Assembly (NCBI RefSeq): GCF_003481705.1 | Contig: NZ_QULN01000004.1 | Location: forward strand, 124,001-188,000 | Direction of reading: 5' to 3' | Origin: Butyricicoccus sp. OM04-18BH | GTDB lineage: Bacteria; Bacillota; Clostridia; Oscillospirales; Butyricicoccaceae | DNA: 64,000 nucleotides | Part shown: piece after piece, positions 25,071 to 35,395 of the stretch | How positions within the stretch are numbered: position 1 is the first letter of the stretch | Layout: every line of letters begins with the position of its first letter | The notes under the pieces: model-generated | Told to the model about the DNA's origin: nothing | What the model saw: only the letters and a program-made list of their open reading frames with translations | The model's database searches: none | Position numbers and translations under genes: made by a program

Positions 25071-26087
25071 ATGACAGTTTTGTTAGCAGGCGGCGCAGGC
25101 TATATTGGCTCACACACCGCTGTACAGCTTTTGATGAGCGGACATGACGTAGTAATCGCAGATGATTACAGCAACAGCTGTCCGGAGGTTATCAATCGTA
25201 TCGAAGAAATCACCGGAAAGCAGGTTCGCGCCTACGAGACTGACGTGAAGGACAAAGTCAAAGTACAGCGGATTTTCGCAGAAAACGAGATCGACTGCGT
25301 GATTCACTTTGCTGGTCTGAAGGCAGTCGGCGAGTCGGTACAGCAGCCGCTGAAGTATTATCGAAACAATATCGACACCACGCTGACGCTGCTCGAATGC
25401 ATGCAGGAGGCAGGCGTCAAGCAGTTTGTTTTCTCGTCCTCCGCGACGGTTTACGGCGAGGAGAATGCGATTCCGTACATCGAAACGATGAAGCGCGGCA
25501 GCTGCTCCAACCCGTATGGCTGGACTAAGGTCATGATGGAAGAAATTCTTGAGGACGCGGCAAAGGCTGACCCGGAACTGACTGTTGTTCTTCTGCGCTA
25601 TTTCAATCCAATCGGCGCACATGAGTCCGGTCGTATTGGCGAGGATCCGCAGGGTATTCCGAACAATCTGATGCCGTATATCGCGCAGGTTGCTGTCGGC
25701 CGACGCGATCATCTCACGATTTTCGGTAACGATTACCCGACACCGGACGGCACCTGCCGCCGCGATTATATCCATGTGATGGACCTTGCGGACGGTCATG
25801 TAAAGGCAGTTGAGTACGCTGCGCAGCATAAGGGCGTTGAGGTGTTCAATCTTGGTACCGGCACGCCGTACAGCGTTCTGGAGATTGTTCACGCATTTGA
25901 GAACGCGACCGGCGTTGCAATCAAGCACGAGTTCGGCGCACGCCGTGCAGGCGACCTGCCGGAGTTCTGGGCGAATGCAGATAAGGCCGCAAAGGTGCTC
26001 GGCTGGAAGGCGGAGCGTGACTTGACGGCTATGTGCAGAGATACCTGGAGATGGCAGAGCGGAAACCCGGAAGGATATCGGAAATAA
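25071..26087 (+). CDS. galE: UDP-glucose 4-epimerase
   Basis: 338-residue short-chain dehydrogenase-type epimerase interconverting UDP-glucose and UDP-galactose. NAD-binding G-G-A-G-Y-I-G-S-H is at residues 7-15, S-S-S-A-T-V-Y-G around 122, and the catalytic Y-x-x-x-K is in N-P-Y-G-W-T-K near 148. The ribosome site is GGAGG. It lies in the glycan operon after rfbA, so it likely supplies galactose or a related sugar nucleotide for the polymer. Confidence 0.95.
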   Translation: MTVLLAGGAGYIGSHTAVQLLMSGHDVVIADDYSNSCPEVINRIEEITGKQVRAYETDVKDKVKVQRIFAENEIDCVIHFAGLKAVGESVQQPLKYYRNNIDTTLTLLECMQEAGVKQFVFSSSATVYGEENAIPYIETMKRGSCSNPYGWTKVMMEEILEDAAKADPELTVVLLRYFNPIGAHESGRIGEDPQGIPNNLMPYIAQVAVGRRDHLTIFGNDYPTPDGTCRRDYIHVMDLADGHVKAVEYAAQHKGVEVFNLGTGTPYSVLEIVHAFENATGVAIKHEFGARRAGDLPEFWANADKAAKVLGWKAERDLTAMCRDTWRWQSGNPEGYRK

Positions 26088-26114
26088 GTGATGAAAAGAA
26101 AGGGGAGAATTGCG

Positions 26115-26924
26115 ATGCCGATGGTCAGTGTTATCATGCCGGTATTCAATGCCGGAGACGGCAGTGAGTTGGAACAAGCAATTCAATCCATTCTTCAGCA
26201 AACATTTGCTGATTTCGAATTGATTATTTGCGATGATGCTTCTACGGATAACACATGGGAGCATTTGAAGAGGTTGGCATCTCTGGATAGCAGAATCACC
26301 TTGCTGCAGAATGTGGTTAATCAGAGAGCAGGCGCGGCACGCAATCGCTGCATTGATAAATCACAGGGACGATTTATCGCGTTTATGGATGCGGACGACA
26401 TATCTGCGCCTAATCGACTGCAAACGCAGTTGGAATTTTTGAAAAATCACCCCGAAATTGCTTTTGTTGGAGCAAGGGGTGAATTTTTTCATAAAGTTCC
26501 CGGTGATTTAAAACAGTGTTACTGGTTTGTGGATCAGCCGCAGGCAAAGGATTTTCTTATGACCTTACCATTTGTTCACGCTTCTATCATGATGCGGCGT
26601 GATGTGATACAGAAAGTCGGCGGATACAGTACTGAGCAAGCCGTTATTCGGTCAGAAGATTACGATATGCTGATGCGTGCATATGCATTGGGATATACAG
26701 GAGTCAATATGGCGGATGTAATGTATTTTATTCGACTGGATGAAGGTACTTACCAAAGACGGAAGTACTGCTATCGCTTAAATGAGTGCATAGTAAAATT
26801 CAGAGGCTTTTCAAAATTGGGATTGATGCCAAAAGGAATTTTATATGTGATCAAACCGCTGATTGTGGGTTTAATACCGATAAAACTGCTGAATGCGCTA
26901 AAAAGACGATATTACAAGACGTAG
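26115..26924 (+). CDS. Family 2 glycosyltransferase (1)
   Basis: 269 residues from ATG 26115 (ribosome site AAGGGGAG). GT-A fold transferase: V-S-V-I-M-P-V-F-N-A start, C-D-D-A-S-T-D-N nucleotide-binding loop, and metal-binding D-A-D-D near residue 94. No membrane segment except a weakly hydrophobic C-terminus. Donor and acceptor cannot be told from sequence. It marks the beginning of the AT-rich middle of the island. Confidence 0.9.
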   Translation: MPMVSVIMPVFNAGDGSELEQAIQSILQQTFADFELIICDDASTDNTWEHLKRLASLDSRITLLQNVVNQRAGAARNRCIDKSQGRFIAFMDADDISAPNRLQTQLEFLKNHPEIAFVGARGEFFHKVPGDLKQCYWFVDQPQAKDFLMTLPFVHASIMMRRDVIQKVGGYSTEQAVIRSEDYDMLMRAYALGYTGVNMADVMYFIRLDEGTYQRRKYCYRLNECIVKFRGFSKLGLMPKGILYVIKPLIVGLIPIKLLNALKRRYYKT

Positions 26925-26945
26925 TTTGCATTAAGAGGAAAAGAA

Positions 26946-29189
26946 ATGAAATTTGATTACGCAAAAGAACCGGGACGTGAACTATTAAACAGTAACCGAG
27001 TAAGCAACGATAAGCCGTCAGTCAGCATCATCACCCCGTATTGCAACGCTGGAAAGTACTTTGAACAAACATTTAACTGTGTGATGAATCAAACGTTTCC
27101 GTGGTTTGAGTGGATTATCGTAGATGACGGCAGCACGGATAAACCTTCGTTAGATACTCTCGAAAGACTGTCGAAACAGGATACGAGAATTCGCGTTCTG
27201 CATCAGTCCAATCAAAGACAGGCTGCTGCGCGTAACGCTGCAATTAAGCATAGTACGACAGATATTATTGTTCCATTGGACGCAGACGATCTGATTGCAC
27301 CGCCGTTCATCGAAGAATTGTATTTTGCATTGCAGAAAAATCCCGATGCGGCATGGGCATATACAGATAGTGTTGGTTTTGGTGCACAGAACTATCTTTG
27401 GAAACAGCCTTTTTCGGCTTCCCGTATGAAAACGGAAAATCTTCTGGTATGCACAGCAGCTATTCGTAAGGAGTGGCTAGAAAAGGTCGGCGGCTATGAT
27501 GTTTCGGATAAGTCGTATGATGAGGACTGGCATTTGTGGCTAAAGCTGATGGCTGCCGGAGCAAAGCCGGTACATTTGTCTGGAACACTGTTTTGGTATC
27601 GACGCAGTGCTGAGGGAATGCAGCAGCAGGTGCAGAAGGATCGTGCATTAAAACAGGCCTCTGCAAAGAAGATACAGGAAACTGCTAATGCAATTAAAAA
27701 TGATATTCAAGCGAAAGAATACCCCTATGGAGGTAAGCCGGGCGAATATGCAGCACCGAAATGCTCCGATTGGAACCGCAAGGTATTTAAGAGCCATGAC
27801 AAGATCCATGTCATGATGCTGCTCCCGTGGATGGAAATGGGCGGCGCTGATCTGTTTAATCTGGATGTCTGTCGGAAAATTGACAAAGAGCGTTTTGAAG
27901 TCAGTATCTTGACGACGGTTCCCGGTGAGCAGAGCTGGCGTCAGCGTTTTGAGGATTATGCGACAGATATTTTCGATTTACCGAGTTTTCTCGAGCCTAA
28001 GGACTTTCCAGAGTTTATCAGCTACTTCATAAAGTCACGTGAAATTGACGTGCTCTTTCTAAGCAACTCTTACGATGGGTACTATCTGGTGCCGTGGCTA
28101 CGTGCACAGTTTCCCGAACTGGCCATTATCGATTACGTTCATATGGAGGAGTGGTATTGGCGCAATGGCGGCTATGCTCGTACTTCGGGTGCAATGGGTG
28201 AAATTCTAGAAAAGACGTATGTCTGCAACGAGCGCACTCGCCGTGTGCTGATCAATGACTTCGGCCGTGATCCGGAGAGCGTAGAAACGCTGTATATCGG
28301 CGTGGACCAGGAGCAGTATGACGAGACAAAGGTAGAGGCTGGTTTGGTTCGAAAAGGATTGAATATTGCAGAAGATCGTCTGATTATTCTGTTTCCATGC
28401 CGTATTCATCCGCAAAAGCGTCCGTTCCTCATGGTGGAGATTGCAAAGCAGATCAAGCAGAGTATTCCGAATATCGCTTTTGTCGTTGTAGGTGATGGAC
28501 CGCAGTTTGAAGAACTGAAAATTGCGATTGAGCGTGAAAATATGACAGAAACGGTCTACCTCGCTGGTCGGCAGAAGGATATGCGTCCGTATTACAAGGA
28601 CAGCGCGTTGACGCTGATCTGCTCACTCAAGGAAGGTCTTGCGCTGACGGCATATGAATCACTTTCGATGAGTAAGCCGGTTGTGACCTCAGATGTAGGT
28701 GGGCAGGCAGAGTTGATTGATGATACGGTAGGACGCGTGTTGCCGCTGCTGCAAAGTGAGGCAGACGAGCTGGATAGTCGGGCATTCTCGCAAGAAGAAG
28801 TCCAGATGTATGTTAAGGCAATTACAGATGTGCTTGCTGATCAAAAACAGTATCAGCAGATGTGCAGGAATTGTCGTCGGAAGATTGAAGAGAGATTTTC
28901 TTCGCAGATTATGATTCGCAAGCTAGAAAGGATTTTTGGGGATTTAGTGTCGGGTAAGGAAGAAAACTTGAATCGTCAGGGTATGTCCAAAAGAATAAGT
29001 TATCCCTGTAAGCATATGGCACAGGAATTGTGGACACTGCAAGCGGAATTAAATTCTTATATATATTCATACAAAAATGTGTGCGGAGTGGACCAACGAT
29101 ACGAGTTAATGCGAATTGCCTCTTCTAAATGGGGAAAAAGATTGATTAGTTTGGCTTTCCGTTTGGGAATGAATAAATGGTTCAGATGA
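26946..29189 (+). CDS. Two-domain glycosyltransferase (GT2 fused to GT4)
   Basis: 747 residues. The N-terminal part (about 20-250) is a GT-A family 2 domain with S-I-I-T-P-Y-C-N-A, V-D-D-G-S-T-D and D-A-D-D. From about 290 to 650 it is a GT-B family 4-like domain with a M-E-M-G-G-A-D-L-F-N-L glycine loop, F-P-C-R-I-H-P-Q-K-R-P and the E-G-L-A-L-T-A-Y-E-S-L-S-M-S-K-P nucleotide-sugar motif. It probably adds two successive sugars. The C-terminal hundred residues are a helical tail without known motif. Confidence 0.9.
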   Translation: MKFDYAKEPGRELLNSNRVSNDKPSVSIITPYCNAGKYFEQTFNCVMNQTFPWFEWIIVDDGSTDKPSLDTLERLSKQDTRIRVLHQSNQRQAAARNAAIKHSTTDIIVPLDADDLIAPPFIEELYFALQKNPDAAWAYTDSVGFGAQNYLWKQPFSASRMKTENLLVCTAAIRKEWLEKVGGYDVSDKSYDEDWHLWLKLMAAGAKPVHLSGTLFWYRRSAEGMQQQVQKDRALKQASAKKIQETANAIKNDIQAKEYPYGGKPGEYAAPKCSDWNRKVFKSHDKIHVMMLLPWMEMGGADLFNLDVCRKIDKERFEVSILTTVPGEQSWRQRFEDYATDIFDLPSFLEPKDFPEFISYFIKSREIDVLFLSNSYDGYYLVPWLRAQFPELAIIDYVHMEEWYWRNGGYARTSGAMGEILEKTYVCNERTRRVLINDFGRDPESVETLYIGVDQEQYDETKVEAGLVRKGLNIAEDRLIILFPCRIHPQKRPFLMVEIAKQIKQSIPNIAFVVVGDGPQFEELKIAIERENMTETVYLAGRQKDMRPYYKDSALTLICSLKEGLALTAYESLSMSKPVVTSDVGGQAELIDDTVGRVLPLLQSEADELDSRAFSQEEVQMYVKAITDVLADQKQYQQMCRNCRRKIEERFSSQIMIRKLERIFGDLVSGKEENLNRQGMSKRISYPCKHMAQELWTLQAELNSYIYSYKNVCGVDQRYELMRIASSKWGKRLISLAFRLGMNKWFR

Positions 29190-29229
29190 GAAACAGCAAT
29201 ATGACAAAGAAAAATATGGAGGCTGTTGA

Positions 29230-30195
29230 ATGAGTGAATTGGTTAGCATCATTGTACCCGTATATAAGGTGGAACAATATTTGAGCAGGTGTGTTGACTC
29301 GATTTTACAGCAGAGTTACAGCAATCTCGAAATCATATTGGTAGATGATGGATCTCCCGATTCTTGTGGCATGATATGTGATGAATATCAGAAAAAGGAT
29401 AGTCGCGTTCAAGTTATTCATAAGTCCAACGGAGGATTATCCGATGCAAGAAACTATGGGATAGAAGCTGCTCAAGGAAAGTATTTGGCATTTGTAGATA
29501 GCGATGATTGGCTAGACTTCGATATGATCGATATTTTATATAGAGTTCTTACAAGCCAAGACGCCGATATTGCTGAGTGCAGTTACCGCAATTTATATGC
29601 TGATTGTGTTAAAGAAGAAACGTCATGCTCCGGTGAGATTATATGTGGCAATAATTTATTTGCCTTAGAAGGAATGTTAGACTGGAAATATTTCAAGCCT
29701 AATGCGTGGAATAAGTTGTATAAGCGAGAAGTTATAGGTGATATCAGGTATCCGAAGGGTAAAATCCATGAAGATGAGTATACCACATACAAATATTTTT
29801 ATAACGCTAAAAAATTAGCTTATGTAGATATTTCTAAATATAATTACGATCGTCGACGGACGGACAGCATAACAGGAGATAAATTTCGCGAAGCGAATCT
29901 GGACGCGTGCTGGGCGTTTAAAGAACGCGTTCTTTTTTTTGAAGAAAATCATCTGAATAGCTTAGAAGAAAAAATGAATAATGCGTATTGTTGGCAGGTT
30001 TTACACTGCGCATATAGATACTATAAGGAGCAGATAGCAGGAAGACGTGTAGATGAACTAGTTTCTATGGCAAAACAAGATATACCTTATTTGAAAAAAC
30101 ATAAAGTAGATCCTTGGTATATTACAGAATTTGAAATGCTGCAACATGGAGTAGATTATTATGGAAACAAGCGCCAAGCAAGAGAAAATAGTTAG
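29230..30195 (+). CDS. Family 2 glycosyltransferase (2)
   Basis: 321 residues from ATG 29230 (ribosome site GGAGG). Standard GT2 opening V-S-I-I-V-P-V-Y-K-V-E-Q-Y-L, then V-D-D-G-S-P-D-S and the D-S-D-D-W-L metal/acceptor motif near residue 91. C-terminal region is soluble. The last 35 bp overlap the start of the next glycosyltransferase in another frame, so translation is coupled. Confidence 0.92.
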   Translation: MSELVSIIVPVYKVEQYLSRCVDSILQQSYSNLEIILVDDGSPDSCGMICDEYQKKDSRVQVIHKSNGGLSDARNYGIEAAQGKYLAFVDSDDWLDFDMIDILYRVLTSQDADIAECSYRNLYADCVKEETSCSGEIICGNNLFALEGMLDWKYFKPNAWNKLYKREVIGDIRYPKGKIHEDEYTTYKYFYNAKKLAYVDISKYNYDRRRTDSITGDKFREANLDACWAFKERVLFFEENHLNSLEEKMNNAYCWQVLHCAYRYYKEQIAGRRVDELVSMAKQDIPYLKKHKVDPWYITEFEMLQHGVDYYGNKRQARENS

Positions 30196-31411
30196 TATTA
30201 TTATACCGGTATATAATGCGGAAAAATATTTAGGATATTGTCTGAATTCTATAGTTTCTCAGACGTACAAGGACTTAGAAATCATTCTCGTGAATGATGG
30301 TTCTACAGATGATTCATTAAAAATATGCGATAATTATGCTTTCTTAGATTCCCGTGTCCGGGTAATAAACATTGCTAACAGAGGCGTTAGCAATGCACGC
30401 AATGTGGGGTTAAAAGCAGCAACAGGAGAATACATTGAATTTGCAGACGCTGACGACGTCCTTAACCCCAAAATGGTAGCAACTCTTGTTGATAAGATGG
30501 ACACGTATCAAAGCGATATCATCATTTGCGGTTTTGAGATGGTTAGTTTGGATTCTAATCAGCAGCCACGGGATATAATACATTTTAACTCCCGGATACT
30601 TGGAGAAGAGTGTGTATATACTCAGAAACTATTTTTTGAAAAGCTTTCGTGCATTCTATGGAAAACTAGTTTATTAGAATGTCCGTGGAATAAAATGTTT
30701 CGAAAAGATATTATCGAAAATCACAACTTGCAATTTCCAATAGATAAGAGTTTGGGAGAAGATTTTTGTTTTAATATAGATTACTTTGCGTATGTGAACA
30801 AGGCGGTAATATTAAGTGATGAATTGTATTATTACATGCAAATTAACCAGACTGCACTGACGAGAAAGTATCAAGCAAATTATTTTGAGGACCAACTATA
30901 TCTCGTGAAGAAGTTCGATGATATGGTTCGGAAAAATATCAAACCGAGCAAGCAGGAACGGATATATTTAGCAGAGTATATGATAGCTAAAACAATCCAA
31001 TCCATATGCCATCTATTTGATAAGAATTGTGAATTAAATTCAGCACAGAAAAAAGCAAGAATTGCTGATGTTATCAACAATTCCTATATTCGAGATGCGG
31101 TAGAAATAGCAGAATATATAGATGAACGATATTTATGGATTAGAGAAGCAATAGAAAAATCTGACGTTCAGAAAATATATATGATTTTCAAGCAAAATGC
31201 AACGCAGGAAACGAAGAAACAGTTAGAAAATAAAGTTGCGAACGACAATGAATTGCATCCATCGTATATAAACAAGCTGTTGGTTAAAGTGTGCGACATT
31301 ATTTTACGGAGGCGTGAATGTTCGGCTGTGCAAAAGGTAAGGAATAATTTACAAAATCGTGGAATAAAGTACACAATCAAAAAAATATGGCGTGTCATTA
31401 TGAAAAGATAA
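30161..31411 (+). CDS. Family 2 glycosyltransferase (3)
   Basis: 416 residues. GT2 core in the first 230 residues: V-S-I-I-I-P-V-Y-N-A-E-K-Y-L, V-N-D-G-S-T-D-D and D-A-D-D-V-L. The remaining part is a basic helical extension ending K-K-I-W-R-V-I-M-K-R, which could lie along the membrane. The start overlaps the previous gene by 35 bp. AT-rich codon use, like its neighbours. Confidence 0.9.
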   Translation: METSAKQEKIVSIIIPVYNAEKYLGYCLNSIVSQTYKDLEIILVNDGSTDDSLKICDNYAFLDSRVRVINIANRGVSNARNVGLKAATGEYIEFADADDVLNPKMVATLVDKMDTYQSDIIICGFEMVSLDSNQQPRDIIHFNSRILGEECVYTQKLFFEKLSCILWKTSLLECPWNKMFRKDIIENHNLQFPIDKSLGEDFCFNIDYFAYVNKAVILSDELYYYMQINQTALTRKYQANYFEDQLYLVKKFDDMVRKNIKPSKQERIYLAEYMIAKTIQSICHLFDKNCELNSAQKKARIADVINNSYIRDAVEIAEYIDERYLWIREAIEKSDVQKIYMIFKQNATQETKKQLENKVANDNELHPSYINKLLVKVCDIILRRRECSAVQKVRNNLQNRGIKYTIKKIWRVIMKR

Positions 31412-31433
31412 TGTAAATATAAGGAACTATAAG

Positions 31434-32840
31434 ATGGATAAAATACAATATTTAAATTATATTAAAGACAAATATAAAATCCAACCAATGGTAAGAAATA
31501 TCTTCATTATAGGAACACCTAGCCATGGTAATCTTGGCGATCATGCAATTTGGTATGCAACCTGGAAACTTTTGCGAGAAATGTATGCAACAGCTAATAT
31601 TGTCGATATTCTGATTGAAGATTTTTTTGCAGAAATTGACGCGATATATGAATTGACCCAGGATCAGGATCTCATAATTTTGCAGGGCGGCGGTAATTTA
31701 GGAAATTGCTATATGGACGATGAGATGATTAGAAGATACGTTCTTTTGCGATTTCAGAAAAATCAGATTATTCTGTTTCCTCAGACGGTATATTTCACTG
31801 ATGATAAAAAGGGAAAAGAAGAATTAAAGAAAAGTATTATGATTTATAATTCTCATCCCAACTTAACATTGATGGGGCGAGACCATGTGTCGACTTGTTT
31901 TTTGAAAGAACATTTTAATGCGAGTATATACGAAGCGTTTGATGTTGTATTAACAATGAGCGCTAAAAGTGAACAGTCACGCAGAGGAGCATTAATTTGT
32001 CTCAGAAATGATTCTGAATCGTCTTTGCCTGATCCTCGAAGAAAAGAGATCATATCTCGCATAGAGAGGATTTGTCCTGAATTACGGATTACAGACACAA
32101 TGGATGAGTCGTTTGCTTGGCGAGAGGAACGAGAAGAACGAGTTTTGAAGAAAATACAAGAATTTCAGATGGCTCAAATTGTGATAACAGATCGTTTGCA
32201 TGGCATGATTTTTTCAGCAATTACGGGGACTCCATGTATTGTGCTGAATAATAATAACAGCAAAGTTAAAAACTATTATGAAAAATTGAGAAATTTGAAA
32301 TTTATCCAATTCATAGATGACACTTCATCATTAGAGAGAGATTTTAAATCGTTATCTAAAACCAAGGAAAACATTTTTGATTCTAATAGCTACAAAGAAC
32401 AGATAAAAAATATTCTGAAGTTAATAGAAGGTAAGAAGAAAACAGAACAACCCATGAATACTTTCGTGGATATTGCAATGGAAACTGCGTCATATGATGA
32501 GAAATACTGGTTTGAAATGAGGCATTGGTTTAAGAAAACTCAAAAGGATTTCAAACAGTTAGAGCACTGGCATACGCAGTTGAAAAATGATTATGAGAAT
32601 GAACAGACGTCTGTAGATCAAGCTCATGATCAACTAAAAATCGCATATCAAAAGTATGCAGAGCTAGAAATGTGGCATACAAGATTAAAACAAGACCTGC
32701 AAGAGGCACAATCGAAACAAGTTGAGCTGTACAGTATTATTCAGGACTATCAAAAAAAGTATAAAGAGTTGGAAATTTGGCATAACCAGCTAAAGTTAGC
32801 ATATGAGGATGTTAAAGAAAAATTAGAACGAAGGAGATAA
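31434..32840 (+). CDS. Polysaccharide pyruvyl transferase-like protein with W-H repeat tail
   Basis: 468 residues. The first 300 match the polysaccharide pyruvyl transferase family (GT-B-like fold): I-I-G-T-P-S-H-G-N-L-G-D-H-A near residue 25, L-Q-G-G-G-N-L-G-N, and I-T-D-R-L-H-G-M-I near 245. It may add a pyruvate ketal or act as a glycosyltransferase. The tail (about 355-465) is a charged coiled coil with three copies of a unit of the form L-E-x-W-H-x-x-L-K, unusual for the family and perhaps a scaffold for the synthesis complex. Confidence 0.85.
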   Translation: MDKIQYLNYIKDKYKIQPMVRNIFIIGTPSHGNLGDHAIWYATWKLLREMYATANIVDILIEDFFAEIDAIYELTQDQDLIILQGGGNLGNCYMDDEMIRRYVLLRFQKNQIILFPQTVYFTDDKKGKEELKKSIMIYNSHPNLTLMGRDHVSTCFLKEHFNASIYEAFDVVLTMSAKSEQSRRGALICLRNDSESSLPDPRRKEIISRIERICPELRITDTMDESFAWREEREERVLKKIQEFQMAQIVITDRLHGMIFSAITGTPCIVLNNNNSKVKNYYEKLRNLKFIQFIDDTSSLERDFKSLSKTKENIFDSNSYKEQIKNILKLIEGKKKTEQPMNTFVDIAMETASYDEKYWFEMRHWFKKTQKDFKQLEHWHTQLKNDYENEQTSVDQAHDQLKIAYQKYAELEMWHTRLKQDLQEAQSKQVELYSIIQDYQKKYKELEIWHNQLKLAYEDVKEKLERRR

Positions 32841-32851
32841 GAAAGTTAGGT

Positions 32852-34324
32852 ATGGTAAAAAAATATTCGCGTAAAGAGCATATATTGTTGATTGGATTTT
32901 CAACTATTATTTTTTTAAGTATGCTTTTATTTTTTCTTAGAATACACCCCTTGATTATATATGATGGGGATGATTGGCTATACGCATCGTATTTCAGATT
33001 ACCCATCCCAATATGGAATGATTGGAATCCGTCTAGAGTCTTCCCTGAAATTTTTATGCCACTGTGTTCTACCTTGGCAGTTTATCTTTTTATGCCTTTG
33101 ACGCATGACTATATTTGGTCTCTTGCACTCATGTATGGCATTGTTGTTAGTTTCTTTATCACATTATATGTATATGCATTTGCACTTTTCCTACGAGAGA
33201 AGATAAAGGCATCTGTATCGAACAGTATTATCATTTCGACGATTTTCTTTCTCTTCCACTTCTTGATTTTTAAAACTGCAGAATCAGGAAATCATCATAT
33301 GTTTTATGCAAATGATGTTACATGCTATTTTTATTACATTATCCCTACAATTTTAAATGTCGTTTTGGTGATCATTCTGGAGCTATATCCCGATTTAATG
33401 GACATTTTTTCGCGAAAAAATGATATTTTGAAGGGCATAATCTTATTCAGTGTATATATGGCGATTTTCTCGAATATGTTTTGCTCTGTTATTCTTGCAG
33501 TTTGGGCTGGCGTTGAAATAATTAATTCCAGCTTAAATTCGATAATATGCAAAAAAATCCCATTCAAAGCAATTCTGAAAAATAACATTTACAAATTATT
33601 GATTGTGCTTAGCTGGTTGATTTCTATTATATTTGAACTGAGTGGTGGACGAGCGGAAAGTTTGGCAGGAAACTCATTTGTTGAAAATGTTAAACATACA
33701 ATTTACAATTTGATTCAAGTTGTAATTAGCGTTAATAAATATGTCGCCATATTTGCGATTTGTGTAATTATATTATATTTAATGACCGTTCGCGGAAAGA
33801 AGCAATGGCAAAATATACTTATTGCATTGGCCAATATGGTAATTATTTGTGCATTTTTGATTTTGGCTTGCGCCAAGTCTCGTGTAGATTATATAGCGAG
33901 AACAGATATATTATTAGCAGTTTGTTTTTGGTTTTTTACTATAATTTGCATCATGATGGCAGCGATGATTAGCAACAAAGTTGTTCGGATTCTACTACCT
34001 GCTGTATTGCTTCTACTATGTGTAAGTGTAAATTCACATGATATTACATTTTCTGATGCAAATTGCGTCGGAATGGATTGGAAGATTTGCTATGATATAA
34101 GTTCGGGGTTTGTGAAGCAAATAAAGGAAGCGGACGACAATCATAATAGTGATATTGTTTTAAAAGTTCCTTTATATAACGGTGAAGACAACTGGCCATT
34201 ACCCTTTTATTTGGCAGATCGTATGAGTTATACATTATACAAACACGGGATAGTTTCACATAATCTTAATGTGATATTCGAACCCGATAATTCGATAAAT
34301 CAAAAATGGGGAATTACTTCGTGA
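32852..34324 (+). CDS. Integral membrane protein, probable GT-C-like glycosyltransferase
   Basis: 490 residues with about ten to eleven hydrophobic segments. After the first membrane helix comes D-G-D-D-W-L-Y-A-S, an acidic motif in the first outer loop as found in GT-C enzymes that use lipid-linked sugar donors. The C-terminal 90 residues are soluble and probably extracytoplasmic. It lies upstream of a GtrB/GtrA pair, which makes and flips polyprenyl-phosphate sugars; this protein is the natural candidate for the final Gtr-type transferase. Exact family not recognised. Confidence 0.75.
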   Translation: MVKKYSRKEHILLIGFSTIIFLSMLLFFLRIHPLIIYDGDDWLYASYFRLPIPIWNDWNPSRVFPEIFMPLCSTLAVYLFMPLTHDYIWSLALMYGIVVSFFITLYVYAFALFLREKIKASVSNSIIISTIFFLFHFLIFKTAESGNHHMFYANDVTCYFYYIIPTILNVVLVIILELYPDLMDIFSRKNDILKGIILFSVYMAIFSNMFCSVILAVWAGVEIINSSLNSIICKKIPFKAILKNNIYKLLIVLSWLISIIFELSGGRAESLAGNSFVENVKHTIYNLIQVVISVNKYVAIFAICVIILYLMTVRGKKQWQNILIALANMVIICAFLILACAKSRVDYIARTDILLAVCFWFFTIICIMMAAMISNKVVRILLPAVLLLLCVSVNSHDITFSDANCVGMDWKICYDISSGFVKQIKEADDNHNSDIVLKVPLYNGEDNWPLPFYLADRMSYTLYKHGIVSHNLNVIFEPDNSINQKWGITS

Positions 34325-34427
34325 TGGAATAGTAATTTAAAAGAAAAAGCATATAGATTGACGCTTACATTTGAGTAAGTAGATTTTCCAGAAAACTTAA
34401 AGTACATACTGAACAAGGAGAAAAATA

Positions 34428-35387
34428 ATGAACTCAACCCTATACATAGTAATCCCCTGCTACAAGGAGCAGGAGGTTTTACACGAAACCGCAAGCCGTT
34501 TAAAGGTCAAGATGGAGAGCCTGATTGCGGCAGGCAAAATCAGCTCGGAAAGCCGCGTCATGTTTGTCAACGACGGTTCTTCAGACAACACCTGGCCGAT
34601 TATCTGCGAGCTGCACGAGTCGGATCCGCTGTTCTCCGGCATCAATCTGTCACGCAACCGCGGTCACCAGAACGCGCTTTTAGCCGGTCTTATGACTGCC
34701 AAAGACCTTGCCGATATGGTTATTTCCATGGACGCGGATTTGCAGGATGACATTGATGCGGTTGACGCGATGGTGGACAAGTACCACGAAGGTTGCGATA
34801 TTGTCTACGGTGTCCGTTCCTCTCGCGAGAAAGATACGTTCTTCAAGCGCTTTACCGCAGAAGGTTTCTATCGTGTGATGAGCTTTCTGGGTGCCGATAC
34901 CGTGTTCAACCATGCCGATTACCGCTTGATGTCCAAGCGAGCGCTGGAAGGCCTGGCACAGTTTAAGGAGGTCAACCTTTTCCTGCGCGGTATTGTACCG
35001 ATGATCGGCTACAAGTCCGACGTAGTTACTTACGAACGAGGTGAGCGCTTTGCAGGCGAGAGCAAGTATCCTCTCAAGAAAATGCTTGCCTTTGCGATGG
35101 AGGGCATTACGTCTCTGTCGACCAAGCCAATCCGCTTTATCGCTACGCTTGGCTTTGCAGTATTTGCCGTGAGCATTCTCATGCTGATCTACTTTATCGT
35201 TCGATGGGCGATCGGCGCTACCGTTCTTGGATGGGCCAGCGTGATCTGCTCTGTTTGGGCAATCGGCGGTCTGATCTTGCTGTCCATTGGTGTAATCGGC
35301 GAGTACATCGGCAAGATCTATCTGGAAACCAAGGCGCGCCCGCGCTTTATCATTCAGGATGTTCTGGATGACAAGTTTCATTCGTGA
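34428..35387 (+). CDS. gtrB: GtrB-like polyprenyl-phosphate glycosyltransferase
   Basis: 319 residues. GT2 domain with Y-I-V-I-P-C-Y-K-E, V-N-D-G-S-S-D-N-T and D-A-D-L-Q-D-D, the dolichol-phosphate-sugar synthase pattern, and two C-terminal membrane helices (about 232-255 and 268-292). It transfers a sugar to undecaprenyl phosphate on the inner face. GC content returns to the chromosomal level here. It is followed directly by the GtrA-like flippase. Confidence 0.92.
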   Translation: MNSTLYIVIPCYKEQEVLHETASRLKVKMESLIAAGKISSESRVMFVNDGSSDNTWPIICELHESDPLFSGINLSRNRGHQNALLAGLMTAKDLADMVISMDADLQDDIDAVDAMVDKYHEGCDIVYGVRSSREKDTFFKRFTAEGFYRVMSFLGADTVFNHADYRLMSKRALEGLAQFKEVNLFLRGIVPMIGYKSDVVTYERGERFAGESKYPLKKMLAFAMEGITSLSTKPIRFIATLGFAVFAVSILMLIYFIVRWAIGATVLGWASVICSVWAIGGLILLSIGVIGEYIGKIYLETKARPRFIIQDVLDDKFHS

Positions 35388-35395
35388 GGTTCGCC

